Positions 1 to 12,263 of a stretch of 64,000 nt of DNA are shown here, piece by piece. Within the stretch, counting starts at the first letter, position 1; every line of letters starts with the position of its first letter. The notes under the pieces are model-generated. The model ran no database searches. It was not told the DNA's origin and was given only the letters and a program-made list of their open reading frames with translations. Both the position numbers and the translations under genes were made by a program. Source of the stretch: Chlorops oryzae (taxonomy: Eukaryota > Arthropoda > Insecta > Diptera > Chloropidae); the NCBI GenBank assembly GCA_020466095.1, contig CM035807.1, forward strand, positions 52,790,752 to 52,854,751. Direction: 5' to 3'.

Positions 1-640
1 TATTGATAGGTAAAGATTGTTCAATAGCCCCAATTAAATGTTTGATATGCAATATGGCTTCAAGTTCACATCAGGAATGAGTGTCTACATCTCGTCCACA
101 ACCCAAATAACTTTAAAACGACATATTAGGTTTAACTTTCTGTTTTTCAACGTAAACATTTACAAAAAAATTATAAGAAAATAAAATAATTTTTTTTCTT
201 TCATATAGATAATTACAATTGCCAACTAACATTAGACAATTCGATAAACCATAAATACATAATTCGAACTTAATTTGAACGGGGTAAAACTAAGCGGAAA
301 AAAAATATCTAAAAAGAACTACTCATACCCTAACCGTTGCGACGAGAAAGAAAAAAGATATGCCCCTTTTCTGTTTCTTTTGTCTCCGCGACCAAAACAA
401 ATAAACACGGAGGATAGATTGCGAACGTTAAATGGCTCAATCGCAGATTACAAAAAAATTTACAATCATTACTTGCAAAAAAAAACAGCTCAAACACATT
501 GTCCGCTAAGATACGTCATAACTTTAGTTTTGTTCTTAATTTCAATCTATCAAAGAATACACTTACTCAGTATGATGTCGATCCTCTCACCGTCACCGAA
601 GAATCAGGCCACATATTTCGGCGCAGGTACGGATGAAGCG
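1..640. other. AT-rich stretch without a recognisable gene
   Basis: I see no recognisable domain, splice structure or transposon terminus here. The longest open frame, on the plus strand from about 275 to 748, has no convincing initiator, low-complexity lysine/asparagine-rich composition, and runs into the left arm of the neighbouring hairpin. It is best treated as intronic spacer. Confidence 0.5.
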
Positions 641-1129
641 GACATATATATGACTTATGGGCCAAAATTCTTTTTAATGCCTAAATTTCTGTCTCTGTCA
701 ACGAAAATCAGTGTTCGTAAAAGAGCAAATCAAATAAATAACAAATAAATTTTACCTAAAAATTTATGAATAACGAAATAAAATACTCTAGTCCAATTGG
801 AAAAAACCGAATATTACCAAACTTCCATCCTGTTTACTCGCAAATTACAGTAACATTGTTGTCTTGTTTGGCAAGACAAGACAAGATAAGACAACAATGT
901 TACCGTAATTTGCGAAGGAAAAAAATTAAGTTTTGTTAATCATTGATTTTTTTCAATTCGACTAGAGTATTTTATTTCGTTATTCATACATTTTTTGTTA
1001 AAATTAATTTTTTTTTAATATGGTTTGCTCCTTCAGAAAAACTGATTTTCATTGACAGGGACAGAAGTGAAGGCATTAAAAAGAATTTTGGCCCTTATAT
1101 CTACAAGGATCGTAAGTCTATATCATGTC
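641..1129. repeat. Hairpin (foldback) repeat with about 215-bp arms
   Basis: The stretch 661-1092 is a palindrome whose paired positions all sum to 1753. For example 661-681 pairs with 1072-1092, 766-792 with 961-987, and 838-865 with 888-915. The central loop is only about 22 bases around AGACAAGACAAGATAAG. Arm similarity continues outward to about 641 and 1129 after a small insertion in the right arm. There is no transposase and I could not define a target duplication. It resembles a non-autonomous foldback MITE. The arms have diverged by scattered substitutions, so it is not freshly made. Confidence 0.8.
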
Positions 1130-2739
1130 TTATATTATACTATTCATAATTCCCCCTTTCTTTCTCAGTTCACCCTAACAAGTGTATACTACTCAAAAAA
1201 AAATTTAATATAAGGCTTTCTGAAAAGATATATACAAGTAAATGGTTTTTTTTTTTTTTTTTTTTTTTTCAAAGACTCGACTGCATTCACTATTCTTCTA
1301 TTGGAATCGTCGCGATTTAAATATCAAGATCACCTTTGATCAGCTGTTGCCAAACCTTGACCTACTTTCGGGGTTTTCTTTTCTCTTTCCCTTCCTTACG
1401 TAAATCTAGGTCGAAAGATTTCAAATCTCCTTCAGTTCGTTCTTGGTTGTTGTATGAGCGGGAGAGATATACGTTGCTAGGTGCATCCTTCTCATTTACA
1501 CGCACTCGCATTGCACATTTTCGTTCGGAAGGACAGTAAGCATAGACGAATGGAGGAAGAAGAAAAAAACACAAAATCTCCGTTTAACTTTGGTGGCTTT
1601 CGATTCCAAGGTAAGGCAACAGTAGCGTCAAAGAGGGTTAGTAGGGCCTCAACAAAATTTATAATAGTCGTGACTGTTTCAATTATTTCCGCTTTAAATA
1701 ATGTTGATCCGTGCGGATTTTCGTACCAGATCCGCTCACGTCGCTTTGGGGCCTGCTTAAAATCCAACATGGGAATTTAGTCGATGTTCGGCAGAGATGG
1801 TATATCCAGGAGACCCTATGGCATGTGGTGTTGAATTAGTATATATCACTTCAACAAAATGAAATGCCATTTTGGCTTCAGCATTAGGCTTACCTCTTCG
1901 AGGGCCTTTCTGGAAGGTAAAGGTGGAGGGCGTGCACTCGCCACTTAACCTCCTTTTTCCCAAATCGGTGGAACACTTATTGGCACTGTTGGCAATTAAT
2001 TTGAAAATTGGGTGTTAGAACCGATGGTAGTTAGGGTTTGGGTAACAAAATTACCTCAGTTGGGATGGTGATTCGCAGCCCAGAAACAGATAAGTTTCCA
2101 CGAGGTGGCGAATCTTCCGCCCTGAACAGCCTCGTTACCACTTTTACTTCTAGATCCCTTCTTCTTCTTTTTTTTTTTCAGGAATAATTTTGGTTCGCGC
2201 AGTCTTTTGTTAATTACCCGAAAATCTCAGCGTTAGTTAAACGATTTATAATTTTAATTAAATTTTTCTTCCATGTGCTTTTAAATACTTTTTTTTTTCG
2301 TTCAATAAAGATTTTGCTTTAGAGCATAACTCCGCTCCGCAAAGATGCTGCGAACAAACTGATGTTTCGTTCGTTGCTTTGATTCGTAGTAGTTATTGTC
2401 AGTACTGACTAACAATTATAATGCAGCTTTTAGGTCTAAAATTAGACCAACGAAGAGTAATAGAAGAGTAATAAAGAAATACAACGAATGTATAATATTA
2501 TAATCGGGTCAGTGCTGTCGTTCTAGCATTTGAGAAGGTAGAAAAAAGTAATTAACTGTGAGTTTTAAATCAATAGGTCGATAAAGAAGTACGGTAATAC
2601 AAAAAGTAGTAAAGCCAATTAAAGCAGCACTGCGACCGCACTTTACGGGGAGGGTTGAACGAAGGAAGGAAAATATTTGTTTCTTTTCTTTTAAAGCAGT
2701 TGATTTTGTTTATGTTAAAATCTAAGGTCGCTTACATTG
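1130..2739. other. Region without recognisable gene
   Basis: Apart from a poly-T tract at 1246-1269 I find no known domain. Minus-strand open frames at 1492-1770 and 1757-1963 do not resemble any family I know. The poly-T would be the poly(A) tail of a minus-strand retroposed sequence starting somewhere above 1270, but no AATAAA is seen just before it, so this is only a possibility. Confidence 0.4.
1246..1269. repeat. Poly-T tract of 24
   Basis: This is an uninterrupted run of T. On the minus strand it is a poly(A) tail candidate for a retroposed sequence lying at higher coordinates. Confidence 0.85.
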
Positions 2740-3540
2740 GTTTGTGTGATTCCGTTAGGCACATTGATGCACCCCTTACAAGTGGTTTGATTAATTCTTA
2801 TCTGGCGAGAAGTGTTATCATGCCATCATGTGGTGAGCTGGCAATGTCGACTTCTAATGCATATACTAAAAATGGTGGTCGGACGACGAGCCAGCATGGG
2901 CAATTTGAAGTGTAATCCAAAACACAATTCACTTGCTTTATGAAGTCATACCCAATAATGCCATCACATGGAATCGGAAATTGGACTAATTGGAATTGGT
3001 GTTGCAAACTTGCATTGTCAATGAATATTGTGGCATATGCCGAACCGAGTGTTTTTATTGTGCCGTCTCCTATTCCTTTTAGGTTGATTGTATTTTCAAT
3101 ATTGATTTAAGGTTTCTTCGATTGTGACAGTTTGAAAAGACTAATATCTGAGCCTGTATTTTGGAAAACGGTTGCTGTTGAATTGGTAAGGGTTGAATTA
3201 AAATGACAAAATTACTAAAAGAGAGGTTGATGTTTACTATATTTTTGAAATTTATGATTTCATGCTCCCTAGGTGGGCTGGCTGGAGGCCCTGGTCGTTT
3301 TCCGACGAATCGGTATAAATGACATTTCTTTTATTTGAATAATTTCCTTTTCCGCTGTGGATGTTGTTGTCACTTTTATTTTTGTTGCAGTTCCTTTATT
3401 GGTTGGGACTATTGTTATTATTATAATCATTGTTCATTTTATTGTAGGCAGAATTATAATCGAAGTTTTTTATTTTTATTTAAACTTTGCGTCTCTTTGC
3501 TAGATCTTCCTTTGGGTGGGAACTAACAGTAATTATTCGA
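2740..3540 (-). pseudogene. 412/mdg1-like gag 3' end and protease remnant (copy 2)
   Basis: Read on the minus strand, 3540 to 3250 encodes an Asn/Lys-rich nucleocapsid-like Gag tail, and 3250 to 2790 encodes a retropepsin-like domain. The protease part shows the typical C-terminal motif DGIIGYDFIK followed by NCVLDY, closely matching the protease of the larger 412-like element at 11225-11745. The active-site triad reads NTGSD rather than DTGAD, so the catalytic Asp is lost. Stops and frameshifts break both parts. Together with 5341-5740 it forms one 412-like gag-protease block that is split by the LINE at 3541-5340. A second copy of this gag stretch lies at 23993-24360. Confidence 0.75.
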
Positions 3541-5340
3541 ATCTTAATTCTTAAGTATAACTTAACAATTTATACTGTTAAGCCGCATCCGTTGGTAGGA
3601 TGAGTCCTGATCATGCACGAGCGAGGTGCGTCAAGCTTTGTGAATCCTTGGTTGGATAAGCGTATAGCGCGCACGAGCGAGGTGCGTAAAATTGATTGGC
3701 TGGAACGGCTACTCTGATGGTAGTTGGGAGCATTGATCGTTGAGCGTGCAAGAGCGAGGTGCCTCAATCTGTATGATTCCTTAATTGGCGAAACGTCTGG
3801 AATGCGCGAGCGAGGAGCAGATAACAGAGTATCGGTGATGTCTTTCCAAAACACTAGAAGCGGATGGAAAGTCCTTTCTTATTAACCGTGTTCGACATGT
3901 TGTATTGTTACGGCCTCTTGCCAGCTAACTCGAGTGATTCTTGTGTTTCTTATTGTAGGATGATTTTAGGCGAATGATTTCGTGCTTAATAAATGGGACT
4001 TGCAGATCGCGGTGAATGTTTTCATTGCAGATGTTTCATGGAGCACCTGTAATGATTCTAAGAATTTTCGATTGAGCACTTTGAATTAACATATCTCTAA
4101 AGAGGGTGCGGAGGCATTTCCCCACAACTGAACGCCATAAGACCAGGTTGGCTTTACTACACTATTATTGAATAGAACTTTATACTCCATGTTAAGAGTG
4201 GAGCGATAAGTAATTAGCCAGTGAATTTTTAATGCTTTAAGTTTCAGGTTGGTCCTCTTTGCTTTGATGTTCTTTCGCCAAGTTAATCGTTTATCTAAGT
4301 GGACTCTTAAACAGATTACACTATCTACTTGGGGGATAGAGACTCCTTTAAGGAGAATAGTAGGGCTCATACCTCTTCTAAGCGTAAATGTAATGTGTTT
4401 ACATTAACCTTCATTTACATTAATTCGCCAGGTAGAGAGTCAATTTTCAATCAATTGAATATGCTCTTGTAGGATTCTTGATGCTTCCATGGGATCGCTG
4501 GGGCAGTTCAATAATGCTGTGTCGTCGACAAAAGTTGACAATACAATATTGTCACTAGTGGGTATGTGGGCTGTTAGCAGAAGGTAAAGAGAGGGGCCTA
4601 ATACACTGCCTTGCGGGACTCCTGCTTTAATTTCAAATTACTCCGTTATAAATTTATTAACTCTCACTCTAAAGAATCTATTTTGGAGGTATGATATAAG
4701 AAATTCGTGAAATTTTTGAGGGAGAAGAGACCTTATTTTGGCAATAAGACCCCCATGCCACACTTTATCGAAAGCTTGAGCGATATCAAGGAATATTGCA
4801 GAACAATATTCTTTTTGGTCGAAGGCGGTACGAATTTCAAGAGTGATTCGATTTACCTATTCAATAGTTCCATGTTTTTTCCTAAGGCCAAATTGATGAG
4901 CAGGGATTAAGTTATTCTCGTGAATTTTTGGCGTTATTTTTATAAGAAGAGCTTTTTCAAAGAGCTTAGATAAGCAGGGGAGAAGGCGTGTTGGGCGATA
5001 TGAGCTGGCTGTCGTCGTGTCTTTCCCGGGCTTCAGTATCATCATGATGACCGATTCTTTCCATATTTCAGGGAAGTGGGAGAAGCTCACAACAGCATTA
5101 AAAAGCCGTGGTGTATACGTAAGAGCAATGAATGGCAATTCTTTGATCATTTTTGGGGTTATATAGTCATAGACTGGAGATTTTTTCTCGCAAAAATTTT
5201 CGTTAATTATGCATTTTATTTCATTGGCATTAAATGTTATAGGGGTAATTGAAGTTGCTGAAGTTACCGCGATATGGTTTGTTACCTCGATTGGTATTGT
5301 TTCCACGGTAATAATTAATATTGCGTCCTCTATGGCTTCC
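3541..5340 (-). pseudogene. Jockey-like LINE ORF2 fragment, copy 1 (RT and C-terminus)
   Basis: This is a non-LTR retrotransposon with reverse transcriptase read on the minus strand. Fragments in order are: RT N-terminal part (5306-4857, with PGKDTT.ASSYRPTRLLPCLSK and AHQFGLRKKHGT); the palm with VPQGSVLGP (about 4620) and the catalytic FVDDTALL (about 4540); then the thumb and C-terminal region with WSYGVQLWGNA (4370-4086) down to about 3570. Several frameshifts separate the pieces. The endonuclease is absent, so the copy is 5'-truncated. It sits inside a 412-like gag. The homologous copy at 24361-27000 keeps the endonuclease but has lost the FVDD box. The 3' part carries several variants of GAGCGAGGTGC. 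Confidence 0.8.
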
Positions 5341-5740
5341 TAGATTTTGTCCTTTTTTTGAAATTTATATGGAGCTGTCCTGAGTTTTCTGCTCCCAGTT
5401 CTACAAACTTCGAGACTGAATCGCTTACCGAGGTAAATTGATCCGCTTTCATGAGCATTTTTACCTCCTCTATGCTGTGCAATTTTGCTGTTATTTCTTG
5501 CGGTGTCTCATGTTTAACACTTTGGAATAGGAGGGTTTTAATTGCTTGAATTGAGTTTTCGCTTGTTATCAGACGACTTATGTTTTGTGTAAAATTTGTT
5601 TTGATTAGTGCTACTGCTGTGGTTTCGTATTCCCAGCAAGTCTAGGGCACTAATGAATTTGGTGAGGTTTTCAGATTTGCTATCAAATTCGGGCAACAGC
5701 TTTGTCGCCGTATGTATGAAATCTATTTAGGTCAGTGCGC
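5341..5740 (-). pseudogene. 412/mdg1-like Gag N-terminal half (copy 2)
   Basis: Minus-strand reading from about 5730 downward gives a Gag-like alpha-helical stretch with LLPEFDSKSENLTKFISALD, then after a frameshift SVKHETPQEITAKLHSIEEV. This pattern is characteristic of 412/mdg1-type Gag proteins. It continues logically into the gag tail at 3540-3250 on the other side of the LINE, so both belong to one interrupted element. It is broken by stops and at least one frameshift. Confidence 0.6.
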
Positions 5741-6022
5741 TCGTTTGTTCTACTTTTGCTTGTGTTACTTGATTTGGAGCTTTGGGTTCAAGTAAAAAGC
5801 GTGCTTCAAATGTTGGGGTTTCTGACTCAATTTCGGATGATTCATCGACTGCTTCAAGAGGTTTATAAGTTAGTGTTTTCGATATTTATGAAAACACTTT
5901 TTTGTATTGGGCATTATGTGCCTTTTTCAATATTTATTTAATTTAAGGGATTGGGCACTATATGCTGAGTATTTCATAGCTTATTATCAACTGAATTATC
6001 AAATCATCACTTTAAAACTTAA

Positions 6023-6150
6023 AGGCTACGAGTGGGCTCTGAACTAGAGGACAAAAATGCAGAGTAAGCAAAATAAAGCTACGTGCTTTGAATTAAAAAG
6101 TCAAAAATGTAGAATAGGCAAATAAAAGCTACGAGCAGAATTTGAATCAA
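6023..6150. repeat. Degenerate tandem repeat, about 50-bp unit
   Basis: About two and a half units share GCTACG(A/T)G followed about 35 bases later by AAAAATG(C/T)AGA and AATAAA. The unit lies just outside the LTR end at 6166. It may be part of the leader of the neighbouring 412-like gag or host spacer. Confidence 0.45.
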
Positions 6151-6165
6151 AAGGGTAGAAAGTAG

Positions 6166-7367
6166 TGTTGTGTGTACTGGGAGAAGGACCTCTAGTAAAC
6201 CGCCAACAAAAGATTCCGCTGAATAAAACACTCTTTACTCTTTTTCAATAGGTGTTTCTTTTATTTAAGTCTTTTAATGATGTTTACAGGTTCTACTCTA
6301 GCTTACTTTACTGCCCTAATTCCCTAGCTAACACTGAGATCCACACTTTGTCGTCCTGGCTCTTAAGTAGGTGCGCCAAAGCTGAGATCTAATTACATTT
6401 TCGATTCCAAGCTGCAATTCATGTTCCATAGATCGAAGCTCCGCTTAAATAGATCAATATTGCCGATCTAGCAATATTGGATATTGATTGATTTCATAAG
6501 TATGACTTCGAACTTCCCCTGCCGGTGTGCATACGTTGCACTTGTTGTTGTTGCACCTGGCTCTTGCTGTTCTGTTGACCGGCTTGTAACTTCTTGCGTA
6601 CGTTGCGTTGATTGCCCCTCTCGATCGCCTGTTGTTGTTGTTGCCAATAGCTTTATTGCTGTGTTTCTATTGTTGACGTAGGTCTGCCTTTGAAGACGTT
6701 GAACCGCTTATGCCGTTGCTTATTGATGACTTGCTTGCTCGTGGTCTTTCGTCTTTTCCCCCGCTTGCATTTTCCTCTTGTCGGCGTTGTGCCAAGTTTT
6801 GGTACCGGCGAGCGGTATGCTTGTTTACGTAATTGTTGTCAGTAGTCGAGTTCTAATGTTGTTGTTGTTCTTGCTGAAGGGTGTCGGATTTCGAGCTTGG
6901 TGCTGTGTCGTCGAACTCCTTTGCTGTGTTTTAATTGTTTTTATATGTTTTGTCACTTTTACCGCTTAGAGCTGATAGCGTGACGTTGGAGTGTGACGTG
7001 ACGCTTTTGACTCACAACAGTAGAAAAAACAAATAAAATGCCGCGATCCCGGGTGTCGCATGGCAGAGCTCGCCTCGATCATTGGAATATGCAACTCAGC
7101 CGAAAAATAGGGAATGAGCCCAGACTGGCACGTTGCTTGCTTCGTGCCGTTAAACTCACATTGCTTGGAATGTGACGTTAACTTAGTAAGTGTTTTATTC
7201 AAATTAGTGGGGACTTCTTTAGGAATCGCTCATTTTGAAAAAAGGACTCCTAATCTATTTTTGAGTGAGGTAGAGAATTTTTGAGATTCTACGTAGTGCT
7301 CTTGTGTCAAAGAAATAAACACCGATCTGCTTATGGCAGCTACTGTGTTATGCAAGTAATTAGTTTG
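6166..7367 (-). mobile_element. Long terminal repeat of the 17.6-like family (copy 1)
   Basis: This 1.2 kb sequence is nearly identical to the LTR at 18790-19993, and its first part in element orientation recurs at 12264-12530. On the plus strand it begins TGTTGTGTGTACTGG and ends around TGTTATGCAAGTA. It contains AATAAA (minus and plus) near its ends. There is no primer-binding site next to 6166, while pol-derived sequence lies on the high-coordinate side. It is therefore the 3' LTR of a minus-strand element. The LTR shows much less divergence than the adjoining internal sequence. Confidence 0.8.
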
Positions 7368-8212
7368 AGAAATTCTAATTTTATTTGAGCGAAAAAATCT
7401 CATTAAATTTATTCAAATTTCAATCCGCTTCGCGGTTAAGAGCACTTATTTAAATTTTTTTACACAAAATTATTTTTTTAACTAAGAACATAATTTTACT
7501 ATTCCAAGGATATCAACATTTTTTTTTCATATAAGAAACCCCCCTCAATGTAGCATGTAAGGATATTCAGCAAAAATTTTTCGATGGTTAAATGCATATT
7601 CTTTTCAAATTACTTGATTCCTTTATGTTATCAAAAGAGTCCACATTGGTTGAAAAATTTAGTTTTGATTATGCAAATTTTTATTTTATCTATTTCTTTC
7701 TTTGCAACATTCCCCTTCCATTATTTTTGGAAAAAGTTGGAGATCTTTCTTGCTTAGATCGGTTGTTTGCTTAAAATCTTTTCTTGAAAAATAGAAAAAA
7801 CGTAAAGTTAATTCCCTGAAGTGTTTGGGTCTCGGTATGTAAAGTTTTGTTTTTATGTGTATTAGTTTAAGAGTTTGTCCGTTGCAATGAAATGGAAACT
7901 GGTTTCTTCGTGCGTGTTATATTGTTTGGGGTTTTTTTAAAATCGGACTTACTTTTTAATCGTTGTGGCAAATTAGTAGGCAAAAGAAAATTTTGTTTTT
8001 AATTTATGTTTTATTGTATCGATTTTTGCTTGTATTGATTTTCGAGCTTTGAAAATTACTATTATTTTCTGTTCTTTATTTTTGATGGTGCAGTTCTATA
8101 GTTTTTGTGAATTTTTTTCTTTTCCTTTGAATTTCAATTTATTACCGGCGTTAGAATGATACACTCGAAAAGGGCTCCAAAATAATTTATTTTTTGTTTT
8201 GTTTTTAACTAT
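7368..8212 (-). mobile_element. 17.6-like 3' untranslated region plus integrase tail (copy 1)
   Basis: This segment aligns along its whole length with 12531-13430 of the complete 17.6-like element. It therefore contains the 3' UTR and, at 8100-8212, the last few dozen codons of integrase. Differences from the other copy are mostly short insertions and deletions, often every 10-20 bases. At about 8213 the sequence switches abruptly to a different, 412-like integrase, so this is the 3' part of a chimera or of a broken neighbour. Confidence 0.7.
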
Positions 8213-9350
8213 TGTTAAGATCTAAATCTTTAGTTTCCCTTTTCGTAGCACCAATTGGTAAAGTATCCATTTAGAATTTTAAATGGACCTGTATAAATTG
8301 AATCGAATTGTGTGTCGAGCAGGGTCTTCCAAAACGACATAGTTCGTCCACCTTAAGAGGTTGAGGCTTTGCGTTTCTATCATGAATAGCTTTTTGCTGA
8401 AGCTTATATTTCTCAATGAATGATTTAGCTCTCTTTTGTGCCATTTGAAGTCTATATTTTACCTCCTTTTCATATGCTTCTATGTTGTATAAAGGGTCTA
8501 CATTATTTGACTCTAAGCATTCAATGACACTGGGTAGTTTTCCGTAAACAAGCTCATATGGACAGTAGCCATGAACCGTGGAAGGGGTGGTATTATAACA
8601 ATAAGTAAACGAACTCAACCATTTATCCCAATCTGATCTATCCACTGAAATGTAAGATCTTAAATATTCATTAAAAGTTCTATGTGATCTCTCAACTGTA
8701 CCTAACGTTTGGTGATGGTATGCGGTTGATGTGACGTGAGTTACTCCTAGCAATCTATAGAGTTCTGCAAAAACCTGATTTTTATACTCAGTACCCATGT
8801 CTGTTATGACTTTTTTCATGGGTCCGAATTGCAAAATAAATTTCTCAAAAACTGCCTTAGCTACTTCCTTTGCAGATTTATTTGGTATTGGAATTGCAAC
8901 CAAATATTTTGTCAAATCACATACAATGGTGACCGCATATTCATTTCCATCGTTTGATTTCGCTAGTGGTCCAATTGTGTCCATCAAAACAGTATCAAAA
9001 GCTTGCGTGGGTGTGGGTGTAAGGGTTAGTTTTTCTTTTGTATTGTTTTTAGGCTTATTTAGCGTGCATTTACCACAATTATTAATAAATTGTTTAACAT
9101 CCCTGGTCATATTTTTCCAGACGTAAAAATTTTTTAATTTTTTTAGAGTTCTTGTGACTCCAGAATGACCTCCATGAATCGGATTGTCATGATAAAACTT
9201 CAATAAATTCTTCTTTTCTTCTTCATTGTATACCTGCTTTATATTTGCAGTTATCGCGATTTCTAAATTTTTCAAATTTTCATTGGCTAGCCTTTTAAAT
9301 TCATTAATGGATAATATTTTAAAGATATCATCTCTTGCATTTATTTGCAA
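8213..9350 (-). pseudogene. 412/mdg1-like integrase
   Basis: Integrase end of a Ty3/gypsy pol polyprotein; it would insert element cDNA into chromosomes. Domains in order are: a zinc-binding HHCC region (HDNPIHGGHSG, then CGKCTLNK, residues about 55-100 of the 359-residue frame); a catalytic core with MDTIGP, TDMGTEY and GTVERSHRTF (the D, D and E); then a basic C-terminal region. A frameshift near 8330 breaks the C-terminal domain, whose GPF-type motif can still be seen just downstream. The reading frame overlaps the RT/RNase H frame by about ten bases with a frame change. It ends at the junction with 17.6-like sequence, so its own 3' UTR and LTR are missing. Confidence 0.85.
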
Positions 9351-10930
9351 CTTATCAATCCCAACATTACAGGCTTTTTCTTCAAGCCTTGGAAGAGTTC
9401 CTTTAGAGTTACTTTCCCATTGATAATGTAGGATGATATATCGATCGAAAGAAGTGTATTTTTATCATGCCTGAGAGCGATTTTTTGATTTCTTGTTAGT
9501 AAAAATTGTAATTTTGTGAATCTTTTCACCTGTTTGTAATTAGATACTTCATAACATTTGGGTGTTTCTTGATCTTCTTGTATTTTTTGTGTGATTGGCG
9601 CGTTATCGGCAATTTCTTGTTTGCGCTTCTGTGCCCTAGTCATTGCGAGAACTGTGCACGTTTCATTCATCTCCTTCAATTGATTTATGCTTATTCGAGA
9701 TAGTGCATCAGCGCCACAATTTTCCGTGCCTTTAATATATTCAACCGTGAAGTCATATTCCTCCAAATCTAGTCTTATTCTATTCAGCTTTGAAGAGGGG
9801 TTTTTTAAAGAGAAAAATATGTGAGTGGTTTGTGGTCTACTGCGGACCAAAAATTTTCTACCGTAAACATATGGTCTGAAATAATTAATTGCCCAGTGGA
9901 TAGCCGTTAGTTCCTGTTCTATGACCGACTTATTGCTTTCTCCCTTAGTAAAGGATTTAGAAGCAAATGCCACTGGCAAATGGATTCCACTGTATTCTTG
10001 GCTTAGGACCGCTCCACACGCCAATTTGCTGGCGTCTGTGGTTATGCAAAAGGATTTTTGAAAATTGGGATACTGCAAAATTTTTGGTGTCAACAAGGAA
10101 TTTTTCAAATATTGGAATGCTTTTTCACACTCATCACTCCACACGAATTTAGTGTTTTTTCGCGTAAGTCTAGTGATGTGAATGGCATAATCTGCAAAAT
10201 TTGGAATGAAACGCCTATAATAATTACAAAAAGCTATAAACCTGCGTGCTGAATCTGCATCTGTGGGTGTAGGGTAATTTTTAATTGTCTCATATTTATT
10301 GTTATCTGGAAGAATTCCCTTATCAGTGCACCTATGGCCCAAAAAGACAGTTTCTTGCGTAAAAAATGAACATTTGTCAGGATGCAACTTCAAGTTGAAT
10401 TTTCTGCACGTTGAAAAAACATCTCTCAAATTTTGGAACATGTGCCTCTCCGAGCAACCTATAACAATGAGATCGTCCATGTACAAGAAAGCTTGTTCCG
10501 GCCCCAATCCTGAGAATGCCAATGTCATCATTCTTTGAAAAGAATTTGGCGCTATCTTAAGACCGAAAGGCAACCTTCTGAACCTGTATGAGCCTTGATT
10601 CGTTGAGAAAGAAGTTATATCTCTTGACTCTTCTGCAAGTTCAATTTGGTGAAAACCGGACATCAAGTCCAAGCAGGAAAAATATTTAGCTCGTCCCAAT
10701 TGGTCTAACACATCATCTATGCGTGGGAGAGGAAACTTGTCTGCCAGTAATTTTTTATTGACTTGTCGGTAGTCAATGACTAGACGCCATTTCTTTGCAT
10801 TTTCCCCTGGTAATGACTTTTTTGGTACCAGTAATAACGGACTATTATATTCGGACACCGATGGCTCTACTATACCATCGTTTTTTAACTTTTCAACTTG
10901 CTTATTTATCTGTCGGCCTTTTGTGTTTCA
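9341..10930 (-). pseudogene. 412/mdg1-like reverse transcriptase and RNase H
   Basis: This frame copies element RNA to DNA and degrades the RNA strand. The RT starts near YNSPLLLVPKK and has VIDYRQVNKK, LPFGLKIAPNSFQ and the catalytic FLYMDDLIV (residues about 125-135 of the 505-residue frame), all intact. The connection domain (ARRFIAFCNYYRRFIPNF) follows, then RNase H with TTDASK, EQELTAIHWA and ADALSR. The RNase H tether around 9840 is disturbed by two nearby compensating indels, one in a T run, so the conserved D-H-P-L stretch is misread over about ten residues. The close match to 412-type pol sequences is the basis of the family name. Frameshifts at both ends make it non-functional as assembled. 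Confidence 0.9.
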
Positions 10931-11224
10931 GGAATTCGGTAATTTTTTATAACACTGGATTAGTGGTCATTTAAACGCAATTTCTGCTTATAGAAATTGT
11001 TAGTTGAAATCTGATCGGTTTCCAAGGCGAAGATGTCGCAATATTCCTCACAAAGTGCAGTTAATCTCTTTATTCACAAAGTTTGGGAAGTTTTTGGACA
11101 ATTTATTTAAAACAGTTTGTTTTCTGTCCGTATTAATGTCATTATTGGTGTTTTTTCGAGATTTATAATATTATAATCACTCAATTTTTCTGTTTTTATG
11201 TATTTATTTTCCAAAATTATGTTG

Positions 11225-11745
11225 CTATTTGTTGCTATTTATTATTCTGATATAAGGATGTGATTTAAAAAGAAATGAATTTGCTATAAATATACCTTCT
11301 GATACTTCTTGGGTTGGGACAAATAAATTTTCAGTTAAATTTTCTGAATCCAATTTGCGAAAAACTTCAGCTCTTGCCGGTAATGAAATTGAGTGTTTCG
11401 AAATTGAGGGTTGTATTGCTATGGGTATTATTTGATTTTTGAATTTAATGTTAAAATAACCATTATTTTGCGAATAATCAAGGATACAGTTATACTTGGT
11501 TATGAAGTCCAGGCCCAAAATCCGTCGCAAGGAACTGGAAATCCAGAACCCACCACCTGAAATGTGTGTGGAAGGTTAAAGTCTTTCCCATTCAAGCTTC
11601 CGGTAACCGTGCCTATAGACTCAATACTTCCTTCTCCTATACCCTTAATTTTGCAATAATTATTAGGTGAGATATGTAAGTGTTATTTGAAATGCTATTG
11701 CTCTTAATAATTGAGATGTCCGCTCCCGTATCAATTAAAAGTTTT
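11225..11745 (-). pseudogene. 412/mdg1-like aspartic protease
   Basis: Retropepsin-type processing protease of the same element. The active-site motif LLIDTGADIS is intact on the minus strand near 11745-11715, and the downstream motif LGLDFITKYNCILDY is near 11530-11480. The two halves are in different frames because of an indel near 11540. Between 10930 and 11225 the protease-RT linker can be followed only as broken frames. It is homologous to the remnant at 2790-3250, where the catalytic Asp is mutated. Confidence 0.8.
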
Positions 11746-11799
11746 ATTGGGTGATTAGTGAAGTTAGTGTGGAAGGTAATGTAGCTGTTTAAAATTTAA

Positions 11800-12260
11800 A
11801 TTTAAAGTGTAGATATTTAGGTTTTCTATTGATGGTCCCCCGTGCTGCCCAGGGGAAAACCCAAGTTTCCCTGGTTGTTTTGATCGTTTTCAACTGGTCT
11901 AGCGTTATATTGCCTGTTTTGACCATTATTGTTATTATTAGTGGGAGTGTTATTGGTTCGCGGATAATTGCTATATTGATTTCGTCCACGGTAGTTATTG
12001 TTATTACCACCGCGGTGGCTATAATTGTTATTGTAATTGTTATACCCCCTTCCGCGAGGATTGCCGTCTCTATGATTTCTACCGTAATTTATTGTAACCT
12101 CCGCGACCTCTATTGCCGCGGGAATTTCTTCCATACGACCTATTCATATAAAATGCGCTAGCAATATTGCTGTTGTTTCTGACGCGCCCACAAACTTTGC
12201 AACCGCGTCATTCAGGGTTGAAAATTGACCGGCCTGCATTATGATTTTAATCTTTTCGTT
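11800..12260 (-). pseudogene. 412/mdg1-like Gag nucleocapsid tail
   Basis: Minus-strand sequence encodes an Asn/Gly/Arg-rich tail (RGRGYNNYNNNYSHRGGNN type) that would act as an RNA-binding nucleocapsid without zinc knuckles. The Gag N-terminal half is missing, because at about 12262 the sequence changes to a truncated LTR of the 17.6-like element. The repetitive Asn codons give a strong simple-sequence signal (TTATTGTTATTATT on the plus strand). Confidence 0.7.
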
Positions 12261-12263
12261 GTT

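Noticed and set aside
275..748. Open frame of 157 codons on the plus strand as a possible gene
   Set aside because: Weak start context, no domain, and its end lies within a hairpin repeat arm; composition is what AT-rich spacer gives.
943..1149. Small plus-strand frame
   Set aside because: It lies in the right arm of the hairpin and mirrors the left arm, so it is repeat-derived.
6484..6969. Valine/leucine-rich plus-strand frames (also at 19109-19594)
   Set aside because: They lie antisense in LTR copies and recur only because the LTR recurs.
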